The notes below the pieces were generated by a model. The model ran no database searches, was not told where the DNA came from, and saw nothing but the letters and a program-made list of their open reading frames with translations. The translations under genes were made by a program, and so were the position numbers. This document shows, piece after piece, positions 10,048 to 18,841 of a stretch of 64,000 bases of DNA; the first letter of the stretch is position 1; each line of letters starts with the position of its first letter. This stretch comes from Hemileia vastatrix (lineage: Eukaryota; Basidiomycota; Pucciniomycetes; Pucciniales; Zaghouaniaceae), in contig JASXTE010000005.1 of assembly GCA_030280995.1 (NCBI GenBank), forward strand, positions 29,246,501 to 29,310,500. Reading direction: 5' to 3'.

Positions 10048-11229
10048 ATGTCTTCTACTAGTGGAACTGCTGTGTTGGCTTCTGGTGTACCTGTTAGAGC
10101 ATCAGTAAGGATTGTATCTTGGGTTGGGCCCAAGTTTTCTGGAGATGATTTAGAAGGATTTTTACATAGGTATGAAACTGCAGCTGCGATTGATGGTGCT
10201 TTACCTTTGGATATGGTGAAGCAGATTAGGTTCTTTATTTTGGAAAGAGAGGTGGAAAAGGAGGTTATTTCTATGGATGGTTATAAAGATCAAGATTGGA
10301 AAAATCTCAAGATGGAAATGGAAAAAAGGTGGCCAAAAGTTTATTCATTGGAGGATCTAAAGGATATAGCTAGGAAATGGGAATCAAAAGGTGGTGTAAA
10401 ATCTCTGCATCAGTATCATCAGTTTATGGTTGAATTTCAGGTGGTTCTGGATTATTTGTTGGAGTATGAAATTTTATTTCATGATAATGCATCAAAGTAT
10501 ATTTTTTGGGATGCTATGGGGGAAAAGGTTAAGAAAGATGTTTTGATGGTGCTTATTAATGCGAATTTAATGAAGGATTGCCCAGATGGAGAAACTAGGA
10601 TTCCTGGTATGGAGGTGCTAAAGAAGGCTATTTTAGAACATCTGGATACTCATAATTCTGTTGATTTGGACTCTGGAAAAGAGGTTTTTCTTGCTCAAGA
10701 GATAGAAGAGGGCGGTTTAGAAGAATTAGCTTCTGTTGAATTTTTGGAATCAGCCATTCCTGAAGATTTTGTCCAGCCTGAAGATATTATTTTTGTTAAC
10801 AATTCTGTTGGGAAAGAAGAGATTTTTGAAGATGAAGATATTGTTGTCATTAATGACAAAATTTTAGATGATGGGGATAATTTTGTGTTGAATGATTCGA
10901 AATCGGATTTAGAGGATTTTTTGCCTCAGGTTTTTTCTTCAGAAGCAGAGACTGTCTGCAATGAAGATATGGATATGGTGGATTTTTTACAATCTCAGGG
11001 AGAGATTGTTAAGGAGGATATGGTTTTCCCTGCACTAATAAAGAGTGTAGTGGTATTTGATAATAGAGTGCATAAATTGGATGCACTCATATTTTGGAAA
11101 AAGGTTGTTTATTTTTTATGTCCAATGGTAGGACAAATTATGGGGGTTTATTTTTGGGTTTTATGGAATCGGTGGATAAGCCCTTGGGGCAAAATTATGG
11201 ATTATCTCCAGGGGATATCAAGAATTTAA
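10048..11229 (+). CDS. gag: Element B Gag (capsid), no zinc knuckle
   Basis: I chose ATG 10048 (MSSTSGTAV) because it aligns with the D start MASGSS at 49369; the frame is open a little further upstream. The product is about 393 aa. Residues about 20-200 (PKFSGDDLEGFLHRYETAAAIDG, DMVKQIRFFI) match D Gag and look like a retrotransposon capsid. The C-terminal half is very acidic (EDEDIVVINDKI) and ends in a Trp-rich hydrophobic stretch. No CX2CX4HX4C knuckle is present, although D has one (50235 onward). It lies directly behind a short leader, so it is probably the first translated protein. Confidence 0.8.
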   Translation: MSSTSGTAVLASGVPVRASVRIVSWVGPKFSGDDLEGFLHRYETAAAIDGALPLDMVKQIRFFILEREVEKEVISMDGYKDQDWKNLKMEMEKRWPKVYSLEDLKDIARKWESKGGVKSLHQYHQFMVEFQVVLDYLLEYEILFHDNASKYIFWDAMGEKVKKDVLMVLINANLMKDCPDGETRIPGMEVLKKAILEHLDTHNSVDLDSGKEVFLAQEIEEGGLEELASVEFLESAIPEDFVQPEDIIFVNNSVGKEEIFEDEDIVVINDKILDDGDNFVLNDSKSDLEDFLPQVFSSEAETVCNEDMDMVDFLQSQGEIVKEDMVFPALIKSVVVFDNRVHKLDALIFWKKVVYFLCPMVGQIMGVYFWVLWNRWISPWGKIMDYLQGISRI

Positions 11230-11231
11230 TT

Positions 11232-11253
11232 CCTCCGAAATGAGGATAAACTA
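11232..11253 (+). other. Hairpin-TAAACT motif after B gag
   Basis: CCTC pairs with GAGG around a six-base loop CGAAAT, followed by ATAAACTA. It begins three bases after the gag stop and is the first of about 25 copies in B. Confidence 0.6.
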
Positions 11254-11285
11254 CCTAAACTGGGCTGAAATTTTCTTTTATTGTT

Positions 11286-13001
11286 ATGTCTTCAATTTAT
11301 TCAGGATTCAAATTATTATGGATGCCCTCATTTTTTGGGGTAGCAGGGGCTGATCACTCTAATGTTGTAATCTCTCCTCAGGATGAGATCCCAGATTGCA
11401 ATAGGTCAGCTCACTTGGAGATAATTCAAGTGGATTCTCAATTATTTTCTGTTAATATTACTTTTGAGTGCAAATATGTTTTGGACTTTTCTATATGTTT
11501 ATTGGATTTACCCGGTTTTTCTATTAAATTTAAAAACGGTGAAAAAGGCAAAATGGGCCAAATTAGGTTGGATAAAAATTGGAAGGGTATGTTCGATAAC
11601 CTCCAGCAAGAGGGTAAACTGCGAAAATCTCATCAAAAGTCGATTAAAAATCTCAGTATAAGTAAAACACAAAAAAATAATTTTTGTGAAAATTCAAATT
11701 CGGGCCTCCAGCAAGAGGTTAAACTGCAAGTATCTCCTTCTATTATGGACCTCCAGCAAGAGGGTAAACTGCAATTATCTCATCAAAACCTGATTAAAAA
11801 TCTCAGTATAATAAAAACAAAAAAAAATAATTTTTGTGAAAATGTTATTCCGGACCTCCAGCAAGAGGGTAAACTGCAAAAATCACATCAAAATCAAATA
11901 AAAAATCTCGGTATAATTAAAACACAAAAAAATAATTTTTGTGAAAATTCAATTCCGGTTCTCCAGCAAGAGGTTAAACTGCCAACTTTCTTTATGGGTG
12001 ATTTACTGTTGGATAAGGGAAGCAATAGTGTTGGAAAATATGTTTATAAATTAGACAAGGGAAAGGAGAAAAGGGTAAAATTTAAAAATGAAATAAAATA
12101 TTTTTCTAATTTTTCTTATTCTGATTCTGGCGATGAAGAAGATTCATTTGATGAAAGTTTTAATGGCGGTACAAAAGAAAATGTTTTACCTCAACTTTAT
12201 TTAGATGTGGACGCAGCCAAATATAAGAAAGTAGCAAATAAAGTTTGACCTATTAATGAACCGCTACCTGCTGAATTAAATCCACCTTTGAGAAGACCAA
12301 GGTTATCAAGAGATCCTTATGAAAGTCCCTTGGTAAAGAATCCGCCTGAATTTTCTGAGACGTCAAGAATCACTTTTGAGAGACTGGGTGTTGTTAATTT
12401 TGGACCTGATGGTTGGTTGTCTGGGGAAGAGAAGAAGTTGTTGTTGGATGTGATGGTCAAGCGAGAGAAGGCCATTGCTTTTGTAGAAGAGGAGAGGGGT
12501 GTGTTGAAGCATTCCTATGGGGAGCCTTACAAGATTCCTGTGGTATGTCATGAACCGTGGCAGCAGAAACCAATTCCTATTCCGGCTGCATTGAAAGAAG
12601 CTTATATTGAAGTTGTCAGAGAAAGGATACACACTGGACTGTATGAGCAATCAACATCAAGTTATTCTAGTCCGGTATTTTGTATCAAGAAACCGAATGG
12701 CAAGCTTAGAGTTGTTCATGATCTAAGGGAATTAAATAGGGTTACAATAAAGGATGCTAGGATACCACCTAGTGCTGAGGAGTTTGTTGAAGCGTTTTCA
12801 GGGAGAGTGTGTTATGGTTTGGGAGATATTATGGGTGGATATGATGAGAGAGAGTTACATCCGGACTCAAGGCCTCTCACTACATTCGATACGCCACTTG
12901 GACGTTTACAGTTAACAAGATTACCTCAAGGAGCAACAAATTCGGTTGCAGTTTATCAAGATCAGATGGCTTGGATCCTTCAAGATGAAATTCCACAATA
13001 T
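11286..13001 (+). pseudogene. pol: Element B linker region and RT N-terminal half
   Basis: One frame runs from 11286 through a single TGA at 12246 (where D encodes Arg) to the CACTA-like insertion at 13002. The first 320 residues are a low-complexity, partly repetitive linker containing several LQQEGKL units, unlike any enzyme. After the stop come RT sequences: VCHEPWQQKPIPIP, SSYSSPVFCIKKPNGKLRVVHDLRELN, motif A LGDIMGGYDE and motif B LPQGATNSVAVYQ. No DSG or DTG protease centre in a plausible context is visible between gag and RT. A start codon for this frame is not clear. Confidence 0.75.
11598..11985 (+). repeat. Coding tandem repeats carrying hairpin motifs
   Basis: Five copies of CCTC or TCTC, loop CAGCAA, GAGG and TTAAACTG or GTAAACTG lie at 11600, 11705, 11750, 11855 and 11960 (starts). 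They are embedded in imperfect repeats of about 105-150 bp that encode SHQN-IKNLSI-KTQKNNFCEN. The reading frame is kept across the repeats. The stem is unchanged apart from one T at its first base (11960), compatible with a wobble pair. Confidence 0.8.
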
Positions 13002-13888
13002 CACCACGCAATATAGGGGGAGGACTTGCTAGCAAGTCCGCAACTTGAAGTCAGATGGAAATCAGATGGAACTCAGACTGAAGTAATACTGAACTTTCAC
13101 TTGAAGTATCACACAAATAACAATGGATCTATATTGAAAACATAGTGAAAGTGTGAGGATAACTGAATGGAAGCCAGAAAAAATCATTCCATGAGTCTAC
13201 TCAATGCAAAGTATTTTTTGAAACAGCTTATTAAAATAATACTTTATTAAATTAATTTGATCAATAAAAATTGATTGACAATATTGCAATTCTTAAATAC
13301 AATAATTTTATTAAAAAATTTCAGATTACATATAAAAAAAATCAGTGACTTTTTCTATTACTTACAACTGTTTTTACAGAATTGAAAACTATGTTTCAGC
13401 TAATATTTTATGGAAGTGAACTCTGTTCTTTGCCCGAAGAACAGAGTTCATCCTCCTATTTTCACACTCTGTTTGCACCAATCTCCATCCCTTTCAATTC
13501 TATCAACACATGCTTGTCTTCCCTTCCCATGCCTTTCGCTATCCTCCCAGCCCCATTGTATGCCATCCTCTTTTGATCCCCATTTCACCCCTCTCAACCT
13601 CTCCCAGACCCTTTTCTTCATTTAAAATGCCTCGGAACCCTTAATCTTCCCTTCCAACTCTTTCCCAACCTTTTCGCTACCCCATACACCCTTCCTCACC
13701 CCTCTCTCCAGCCTTTCCAGCCCTTGTAGCCCCATTTGTGTTCACATGAGCTTCAAGGTGTGTTCAAAGTAAATTCAATACTTCTTCATGATGGTTTCAT
13801 CACTTCCTCAATGTGTGCTCAAAAAGATATGAATTAGGGTTCAAGGTTGCGGACTTGCTAGCAAGTCCGCCCCCCATATTGCGTGGTG
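13002..13888 (+). mobile_element. CACTA-like nonautonomous DNA element, 887 bp, in B RT
   Basis: Terminal inverted repeats of about 47 bp begin CACCACGCAATAT and include the perfect palindrome GGACTTGCTAGCAAGTCC. The flanking TAT is duplicated at 12999-13001 and 13889-13891. Without the element the RT frame closes exactly (DEIPQY then AGIFIDDGG), as in D. CAC...GTG ends with a 3-bp duplication resemble CACTA/CMC elements, and two shorter relatives here start CACTAC. No transposase is visible. A perfect 13-bp stem with a 6-base loop lies at 13418-13449. Confidence 0.8.
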
Positions 13889-13891
13889 TAT

Positions 13892-16564
13892 GCTGGAATC
13901 TTTATAGATGATGGAGGAATTAAGGGACCAACAACCGACTATGATAACCAGGTGTTGGAAGAGAATCCCTGGATACGCAAATTCATTTGGGAGTTTGCAA
14001 TTACATTAGAAAGAATCTTGTTTCGAATTGAAGAGGCTGGGTTAACTATTTCAGGCTCAAAATTTTCCTGTTGTGTGCCAGCCTTAGAAATATTAGGCCA
14101 TGTGGTATGTAGAGAGGGTAGGATTATGTCCAAGAAGAAAGTTAACAAAATTCAGTCCTGGCCAAGACCCAAGAATACGACCAAAGTTAGAGGGTTTTTA
14201 GGCGTTTGCGTATATGTTAGAATGTTTATCAAGGACTTTTCTTCATTGGCAGCTCCATTGAGATGGTTAACGAGAAAGGATGCAGACTGGGAGTGGGATG
14301 AAGAGTGTGAGAAGGCGTTTGTGAAGTTGAAAGAGGTTGTAGGGAAGGATTTAGTCCTGCACAAGTTGGATTATGGAAAAGATGCTGGTAGAATTTATTT
14401 AGCAGTTGATTCAAGTCAGATTGCAGCTGGGGCGGTTCTGTCTCAGATGGATAAAGCTGGTTACATCAGGCCAGTTAGGTATGAATCTGTAGTATTTACT
14501 GAGGTAGAATCAAGATATTCTCAACCAAAATTGGAATTATGTGGTGTGGCGAGAATACTGAAGAAACTTCAGCATATTTTGTGGGGGCAACATTTTGAGT
14601 TGCAAGTGGATGTGAAATCGTTAATCCAGATGATTAATTCCCCAAGTTTACCTAACACACCCATGACAAGATGGGTAGCTTTTATTCAACATTTTTCGTT
14701 TGATTTAGTTCATAAGTCTGGCAAGACTTTTACTATGCCAGATGGTTTATTGAGGAGCCCACCCACTGAAGAAGATTCAGACTCAGAAGAGTTCGATGAA
14801 GATATACCTATTATCAAAGCCAGCACTAAAGGAGCTGAAGACTTTCCATACCTCCCCCATGAGGTTAAACTGGCAGGACTATTGTGTTTAGATTATGATA
14901 ATGATGACCTCCACCAAGAGGATAAACTGGAAAATAGTTTTTATGTTAATAAAGGTGTTGGAAAAGGTGTAGATAAGTTCGGTAGAGAGGAGGTAGAAGA
15001 AGATGTGGTGTATGTAGAGGAAGATAGATTGGTAGTGTGGGATAGTAGTAATTTAAGGAATGGTGTATATATTGGAGAATTAGAGAATTTAAATAAAAGG
15101 GTGGATAAAGAGAAAGAGGTATTTTCAAATACGGTTTACGAAGGATCCAAAGGTTCAGAAGAAAAACGACGACATAGCTCGATTAAAGATTTATTTAGGG
15201 GTCAACGATTATTGGCTCATTCATGTGCAGGTGATATTGGTGATAGAGAAGTCCCTATTGATGTTATATTAATTGATTTTCAAGATGAAGTCTGGGGTCA
15301 GACTGGTTTTTATTTTTTATTAGTCAAATATTTGTTGACATTAGAGAGGCCAGAAGATTGTGAAGACGATGAATGGGTGGCTATCAAGAGGAAGTCATCT
15401 ACGTTTTATTTATCTGGTCGACGTTTAATGAGGAGAAGGTATCCAAATCCTCAAGTAGTTATAACTCAAGAGAAGGGGCAAGAATTAGTTTTGAAATCAC
15501 TGCATGAAGATCTCGGGCATAGAGGCGTTGGAGAAACGTTTAGAAGAATTTCTGATCGATTTTGGTGGCCTGGCATGAAGATGGCTGTTAAACAGTGGGT
15601 TCAGTCATGCGAAGAATGTCAAAGAGGAAGTTATTTAAGGCCAAAAGAACCTGGAGGCGCGACCGGTGAATATACGCTCTTTGGGAGAGTTAGTTTAGAT
15701 GCTGTTCATATAAAAGAGGGACGGTATAAATATTTAATTGTGGCCAGAGATGATTTATCTGGTTGGGTAGAGGCAGCGCCTCTTATTGATTTAACTGCCA
15801 AAAATGTGGCAGAATTTTTTTTGAATAATTGGGTATATAGGTATGGGGTGATGAAGTTGGTAACGGTAGATGGAGGTCCTGAATTTGGTACAGAGTTTAA
15901 AGAGGCCGTATTGAAAGTTGCATCAAAGGTTAGGGTAGCAACCCCATATTATCCCGAAGCTGAAGGCATGGTTGAAAGAGGGCATCAAGTTATTAAGGAT
16001 GCTTTAGTTAAAATGTGTGGGACAAGTGCCGAAAAATGGAGGCACTATTTACCTTTAGTTTTATTTGCTGATCAAATCACTGCCAAAAGGACGACCGGAT
16101 TTTCACCTTATGAACTTGTTTTTGGACAGAAAGCAGTTTTACCGGTTGATTTAGAAGCTGAATCATATCGTGGAGTTGACTGGGACACGGTCAAAACTAC
16201 TGAAGAATTATTGTATGCAAGAATGATGCAGCTAGAAAAGAAAGAAGAATATTTAGAAAAGGCATATTTGCGGATGATGAAGATCCGAAATCAATCAGTC
16301 AGATATTGGGATGAGCGGTTGGCACATCGATTAAGGAAACCTTTGAACCCAGGTGATATGGTCCTGGTGTATAATAGGAGTTTGGAAAGTCAGTGGGGAA
16401 AGATTTTTGCAGATAGGTGGAATGGACCGTATAAAATCAAGGAGCAAGTTTCCGGCGGTTCATATGTGCTAGAAGAGTTGGATGGAGTAGTATTGAAGAA
16501 GAGGGTAGCAGCCGATCAAGTGAAACGGTTCTATCCTAGAGGCACCAGGAGTGCCGAAGTCTAA
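13892..16564 (+). CDS. pol: Element B RT C-terminal half, RNase H and integrase
   Basis: This is an open frame of about 890 aa. It starts at the DNA-element boundary, so it has no native start codon of its own. The RT active site is FIDD (AGIFIDDGG), followed by LEILGHVVCREG, the connection RGFLGVCVYVRMFIKDFS, and RNase H (YLAVDSS, ESRYSQPKLELCGV, MPDGLL). A linker holds two more hairpin motifs. The integrase zinc domain is HEDLGH...CEECQ. Core catalytic residues lie in SLDAVHIKEG, TVDGGPEFG and AEGMVERGH. A GPY module (RWNGPYKIKE) is near the end. There is no chromodomain. All catalytic residues I can check are present. Confidence 0.88.
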   Translation, partial: AGIFIDDGGIKGPTTDYDNQVLEENPWIRKFIWEFAITLERILFRIEEAGLTISGSKFSCCVPALEILGHVVCREGRIMSKKKVNKIQSWPRPKNTTKVRGFLGVCVYVRMFIKDFSSLAAPLRWLTRKDADWEWDEECEKAFVKLKEVVGKDLVLHKLDYGKDAGRIYLAVDSSQIAAGAVLSQMDKAGYIRPVRYESVVFTEVESRYSQPKLELCGVARILKKLQHILWGQHFELQVDVKSLIQMINSPSLPNTPMTRWVAFIQHFSFDLVHKSGKTFTMPDGLLRSPPTEEDSDSEEFDEDIPIIKASTKGAEDFPYLPHEVKLAGLLCLDYDNDDLHQEDKLENSFYVNKGVGKGVDKFGREEVEEDVVYVEEDRLVVWDSSNLRNGVYIGELENLNKRVDKEKEVFSNTVYEGSKGSEEKRRHSSIKDLFRGQRLLAHSCAGDIGDREVPIDVILIDFQDEVWGQTGFYFLLVKYLLTLERPEDCEDDEWVAIKRKSSTFYLSGRRLMRRRYPNPQVVITQEKGQELVLKSLHEDLGHRGVGETFRRISDRFWWPGMKMAVKQWVQSCEECQRGSYLRPKEPGGATGEYTLFGRVSLDAVHIKEGRYKYLIVARDDLSGWVEAAPLIDLTAKNVAEFFLNNWVYRYGVMKLVTVDGGPEFGTEFKEAVLKVASKVRVATPYYPEAEGMVERGHQVIKDALVKMCGTSAEKWRHYLPLVLFADQITAKRTTGFSPYELVFGQKAVLPVDLEAESYRGVDWDTVKTTEELLYARMMQLEKKEEYLEKAYLRMMKIRNQSVRYWDERLAHRLRKPLNPGDMVLVYNRSLESQWGKIFADRWNGPYKIKEQVSGGSYVLEELDGVVLKKRVAADQVKRFYPRGTRSAEV
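14861..14929 (+). other. Two hairpin-TAAACTG motifs inside B pol
   Basis: Copies at 14861-14882 (loop CCCCAT) and 14908-14929 (loop CACCAA) have CCTC/GAGG stems within the RNase H to integrase linker. Element D keeps one at the corresponding place (53907-53928, loop CCCCAA). Confidence 0.7.
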
Positions 16565-16776
16565 CTCCGAAATGAGGATAAACCACAATTTTAATGACTT
16601 TTATTAAATTTATACCTCCGCAATGAGGATAAACTATGACATTTATGAAATTATATGGATACCTCCGCAAAGAGGATAAACTATGATATCGACAAAATTT
16701 TATGGATTCCTCCGCAATGAGGATAAACTATGATGTTTATAAAGACCTTATTGACCTCCGCAACAAGGATAAACTA
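16564..16776 (+). repeat. Array of five hairpin motifs after B pol
   Basis: Starts are at 16564, 16615, 16662, 16709 and 16755, spaced 46-51 bp. Three have perfect CCTC/GAGG stems with CGCAAT or CGCAAA loops and ATAAACTA tails; the first and last each lose one pair. The first sits across the pol stop. D keeps one degenerate copy at its pol end (55464-55485). Confidence 0.78.
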
Positions 16777-17734
16777 TATTCTTTATATCAAAATGCTTTA
16801 CTGTCGTTTCACTGTATATGGGCAAAGAAACTATGATGAAACTTAACAAAATGCAAGAAAACCTTCTTTTAAATTTTCGAAATTTAAAATTCTTAAAATA
16901 TGGGTGAAGATAGGGTTGGAAAATTTTTTAAAAATTTATTGGAAGAAGTGTTCACAGGGGAACCTTCTTAATTTAATATTGGCAAGTGTGGGGGTAATTT
17001 ATGGGCTGGCTGCTCTATACACAATTACCCCATAATGTTCGTTTCCAAAATTTTCCCTGTTTCTAGTTGAATCCTGGCTTTGTCTTTTAATTATAGGAAG
17101 TCCACTAAGACTATAAACTGGAACGAATCAAGAGACACCGCTCTCAACGCCGGATTCAAGATTCTTTTTATTTTATTTTGTTTTTGATTTTTTTATGTTA
17201 GATTGTGATTTCTGTTCTTTAATATATATTATGAATTATTGTAAAGGTGATGCTCACTGGTGGTCTCTAATCATTTTTATAAATTGGAGGGAGCCCACCC
17301 AGTGATCATCATTATAAAATTTATCTTCTAAAAACTTTCATTTAATTTCTTTTCTTTTCAATTTCTCAAAATTGTGTAACCACATCAAGTTGCACTTGGA
17401 TGTGGGTATGATGTCGAGGGTACGGCTCATCAAATGGCCGGGGGGCATCTTTTAAAATTTTATTTTATAAAAAATTTTTTATTACTTTTTTTTATCTTTC
17501 TTTAAAAATTAAATTTTAACTTTTATTTCAAAACTATCTTCTTTTTTTTTTAAAAAAAAAAATCTTTTATTTTAAATAGTAAAATAAATAAATAAAAAAA
17601 ATAATAATAATAAAAAAATAAAATAAAATAAAAAAAAAAAAAAAAAAAAGGTATTTTAGTTTTAGGTAGTTTAGATGTTTATATTTTATTTTTCTAACAT
17701 TATTCAAGAAAGCTACATACCAGGAAGAACACCA
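16777..17734 (+). other. B 3' region: stem-loops and A/T tract, no gene
   Basis: No ORF is credible here. Stem-loops shared with D are at 16990-17031 (GGGGTAATT/AATTACCCC), 17380-17405 (CCACAT+CAAG paired with CTTG+ATGTGG) and a conserved block at 17255-17325 around CACTGGTGG...CCACCCAGTG. One hairpin motif with stem AGTC/GACT lies at 17099-17120. From 17455 to 17650 the sequence is low-complexity A/T ending in an A run. Confidence 0.65.
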
Positions 17735-18747
17735 TCAAGGGTTGTTATCTTTTGAAGAATCGAAATTAGAAAATTTAGAAGGACCTTGATCGATTTCCTG
17801 GGATTTGAATCTTATTTCACGGTCACGATAGTGTTGAAGCCAGTTGGCTATTTTGAAAAGGTCTCTTAACAGTTGCTCTCTCATCCAAGATTCTGATCTA
17901 TCAGAGGGCGGGTATCGTTGGAAATAAGCGATAAGGTTATTAAAATTAGCAAAAAGCTTTTCAGACACTAGGTGAATTGGAACTCTAGGGAAGCTTGGAT
18001 TAGGTTCTGGTAGTTCATAAGCTGAATATGAAATTGGAGAACCGGTGGACGCTTATCAAATTAAAATATCAGCAAATTAAAACCTGAAGATTAAGAAATA
18101 AAAAGAGACAACTAACCTGTGTCAACACTATCATGATCATAGATAAACGGTTTACTTGGTAATGGAGTGGGATTTTTTATGTTTAGGAAAGGATTTTTTA
18201 TTTTTGATAGATGAGGAGGACTGGTGTTGGATTTGGTGTTTGAAGTAGATGTTCTGGGCCTTTTGGATGAAACAAGAGAAGATGAAGACTGCTGGCTATT
18301 ATAGGACCTTTTATGCTTTAAGATGTTGGAAGAAGGAGAAGAATTGTTAGAAGGTTGAAGCATGGCCCTGGGAGCAGCAAGAGTTCTTGGGGGAGTAGCA
18401 GCAAGTCTAGATTGGAGAGAAGGACCCAGAGGATTAGGTGATGGAGAAAGATTTAAATAGGCTGATGGAGAAAAAGGTATGGGATCTTTAGAGTTTGATG
18501 GAATAGGGGGTGGAGTAGAAGGTGAAGAAGAAGGAGGAGGATTGCAGAAGGCGGCGAAGCTAGTAGCAGTAATGGGGAAAGAACCACAGTTCAAGCCAGA
18601 ACATTTTCTTTTCTTCTCATAGCAGGATAAACAGGCCCTGTTATAAGTGTGCTTTTGCCAGTTAAAAGAGAAGATACATTCCCTATGGGTGAAGGCACAA
18701 TATTTGCAAGATTGATCAGCTGAAGCAATGAAGTCAGAAGGTTTCAT
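17735..18747 (-). CDS. Antisense gene of element B, spliced, Zn2Cys6-like protein
   Basis: ATG 18747 opens exon 1 (18747-18117). A GTTAGT donor and GATAAG acceptor, with a GCTGAT branch-like site, bound a 65-bp intron (18116-18052). Exon 2 (18051-17735) joins in frame to a TGA. The product is 315 aa and intact. N-terminal cysteines C14, C17, C24, C39, C42 and C49 have CX2CX6CX14CX2CX6C spacing, as in fungal Zn2Cys6 DNA-binding clusters, but the basic half (CLSCYEKKRKC) is second rather than first. A Ser/Pro-rich middle has a KRPR basic patch. The C-terminal part is helical and charged (NNLIAYFQRYPPSDRSESW). It is probably nuclear and DNA-binding; that is inference. D has two relatives. Confidence 0.75.
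18052..18116 (-). other. Intron of the B antisense gene
   Basis: The intron is 65 bp, GTTAGT...AAG, with CTGAT about 20 bases before the acceptor. Removing it joins two ORFs in frame, total coding length divisible by three. The relatives in D have introns at the equivalent boundary between the basic middle and C-terminal domain. Confidence 0.72.
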
Positions 18748-18841
18748 CTTGTTAGGAGATATTTTTTTGAAGAAGAAAACTTGAAACTAGGATGAAGAAA
18801 GCTGGTGGCAAAATCTGGGTTCAAGGATAGAGAAGTTGTTA

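Noticed and set aside
13382..13625. Short ORFs in the long CACTA-like element
   Set aside because: They are too short for a transposase, low in complexity and absent from the 261-bp copies.
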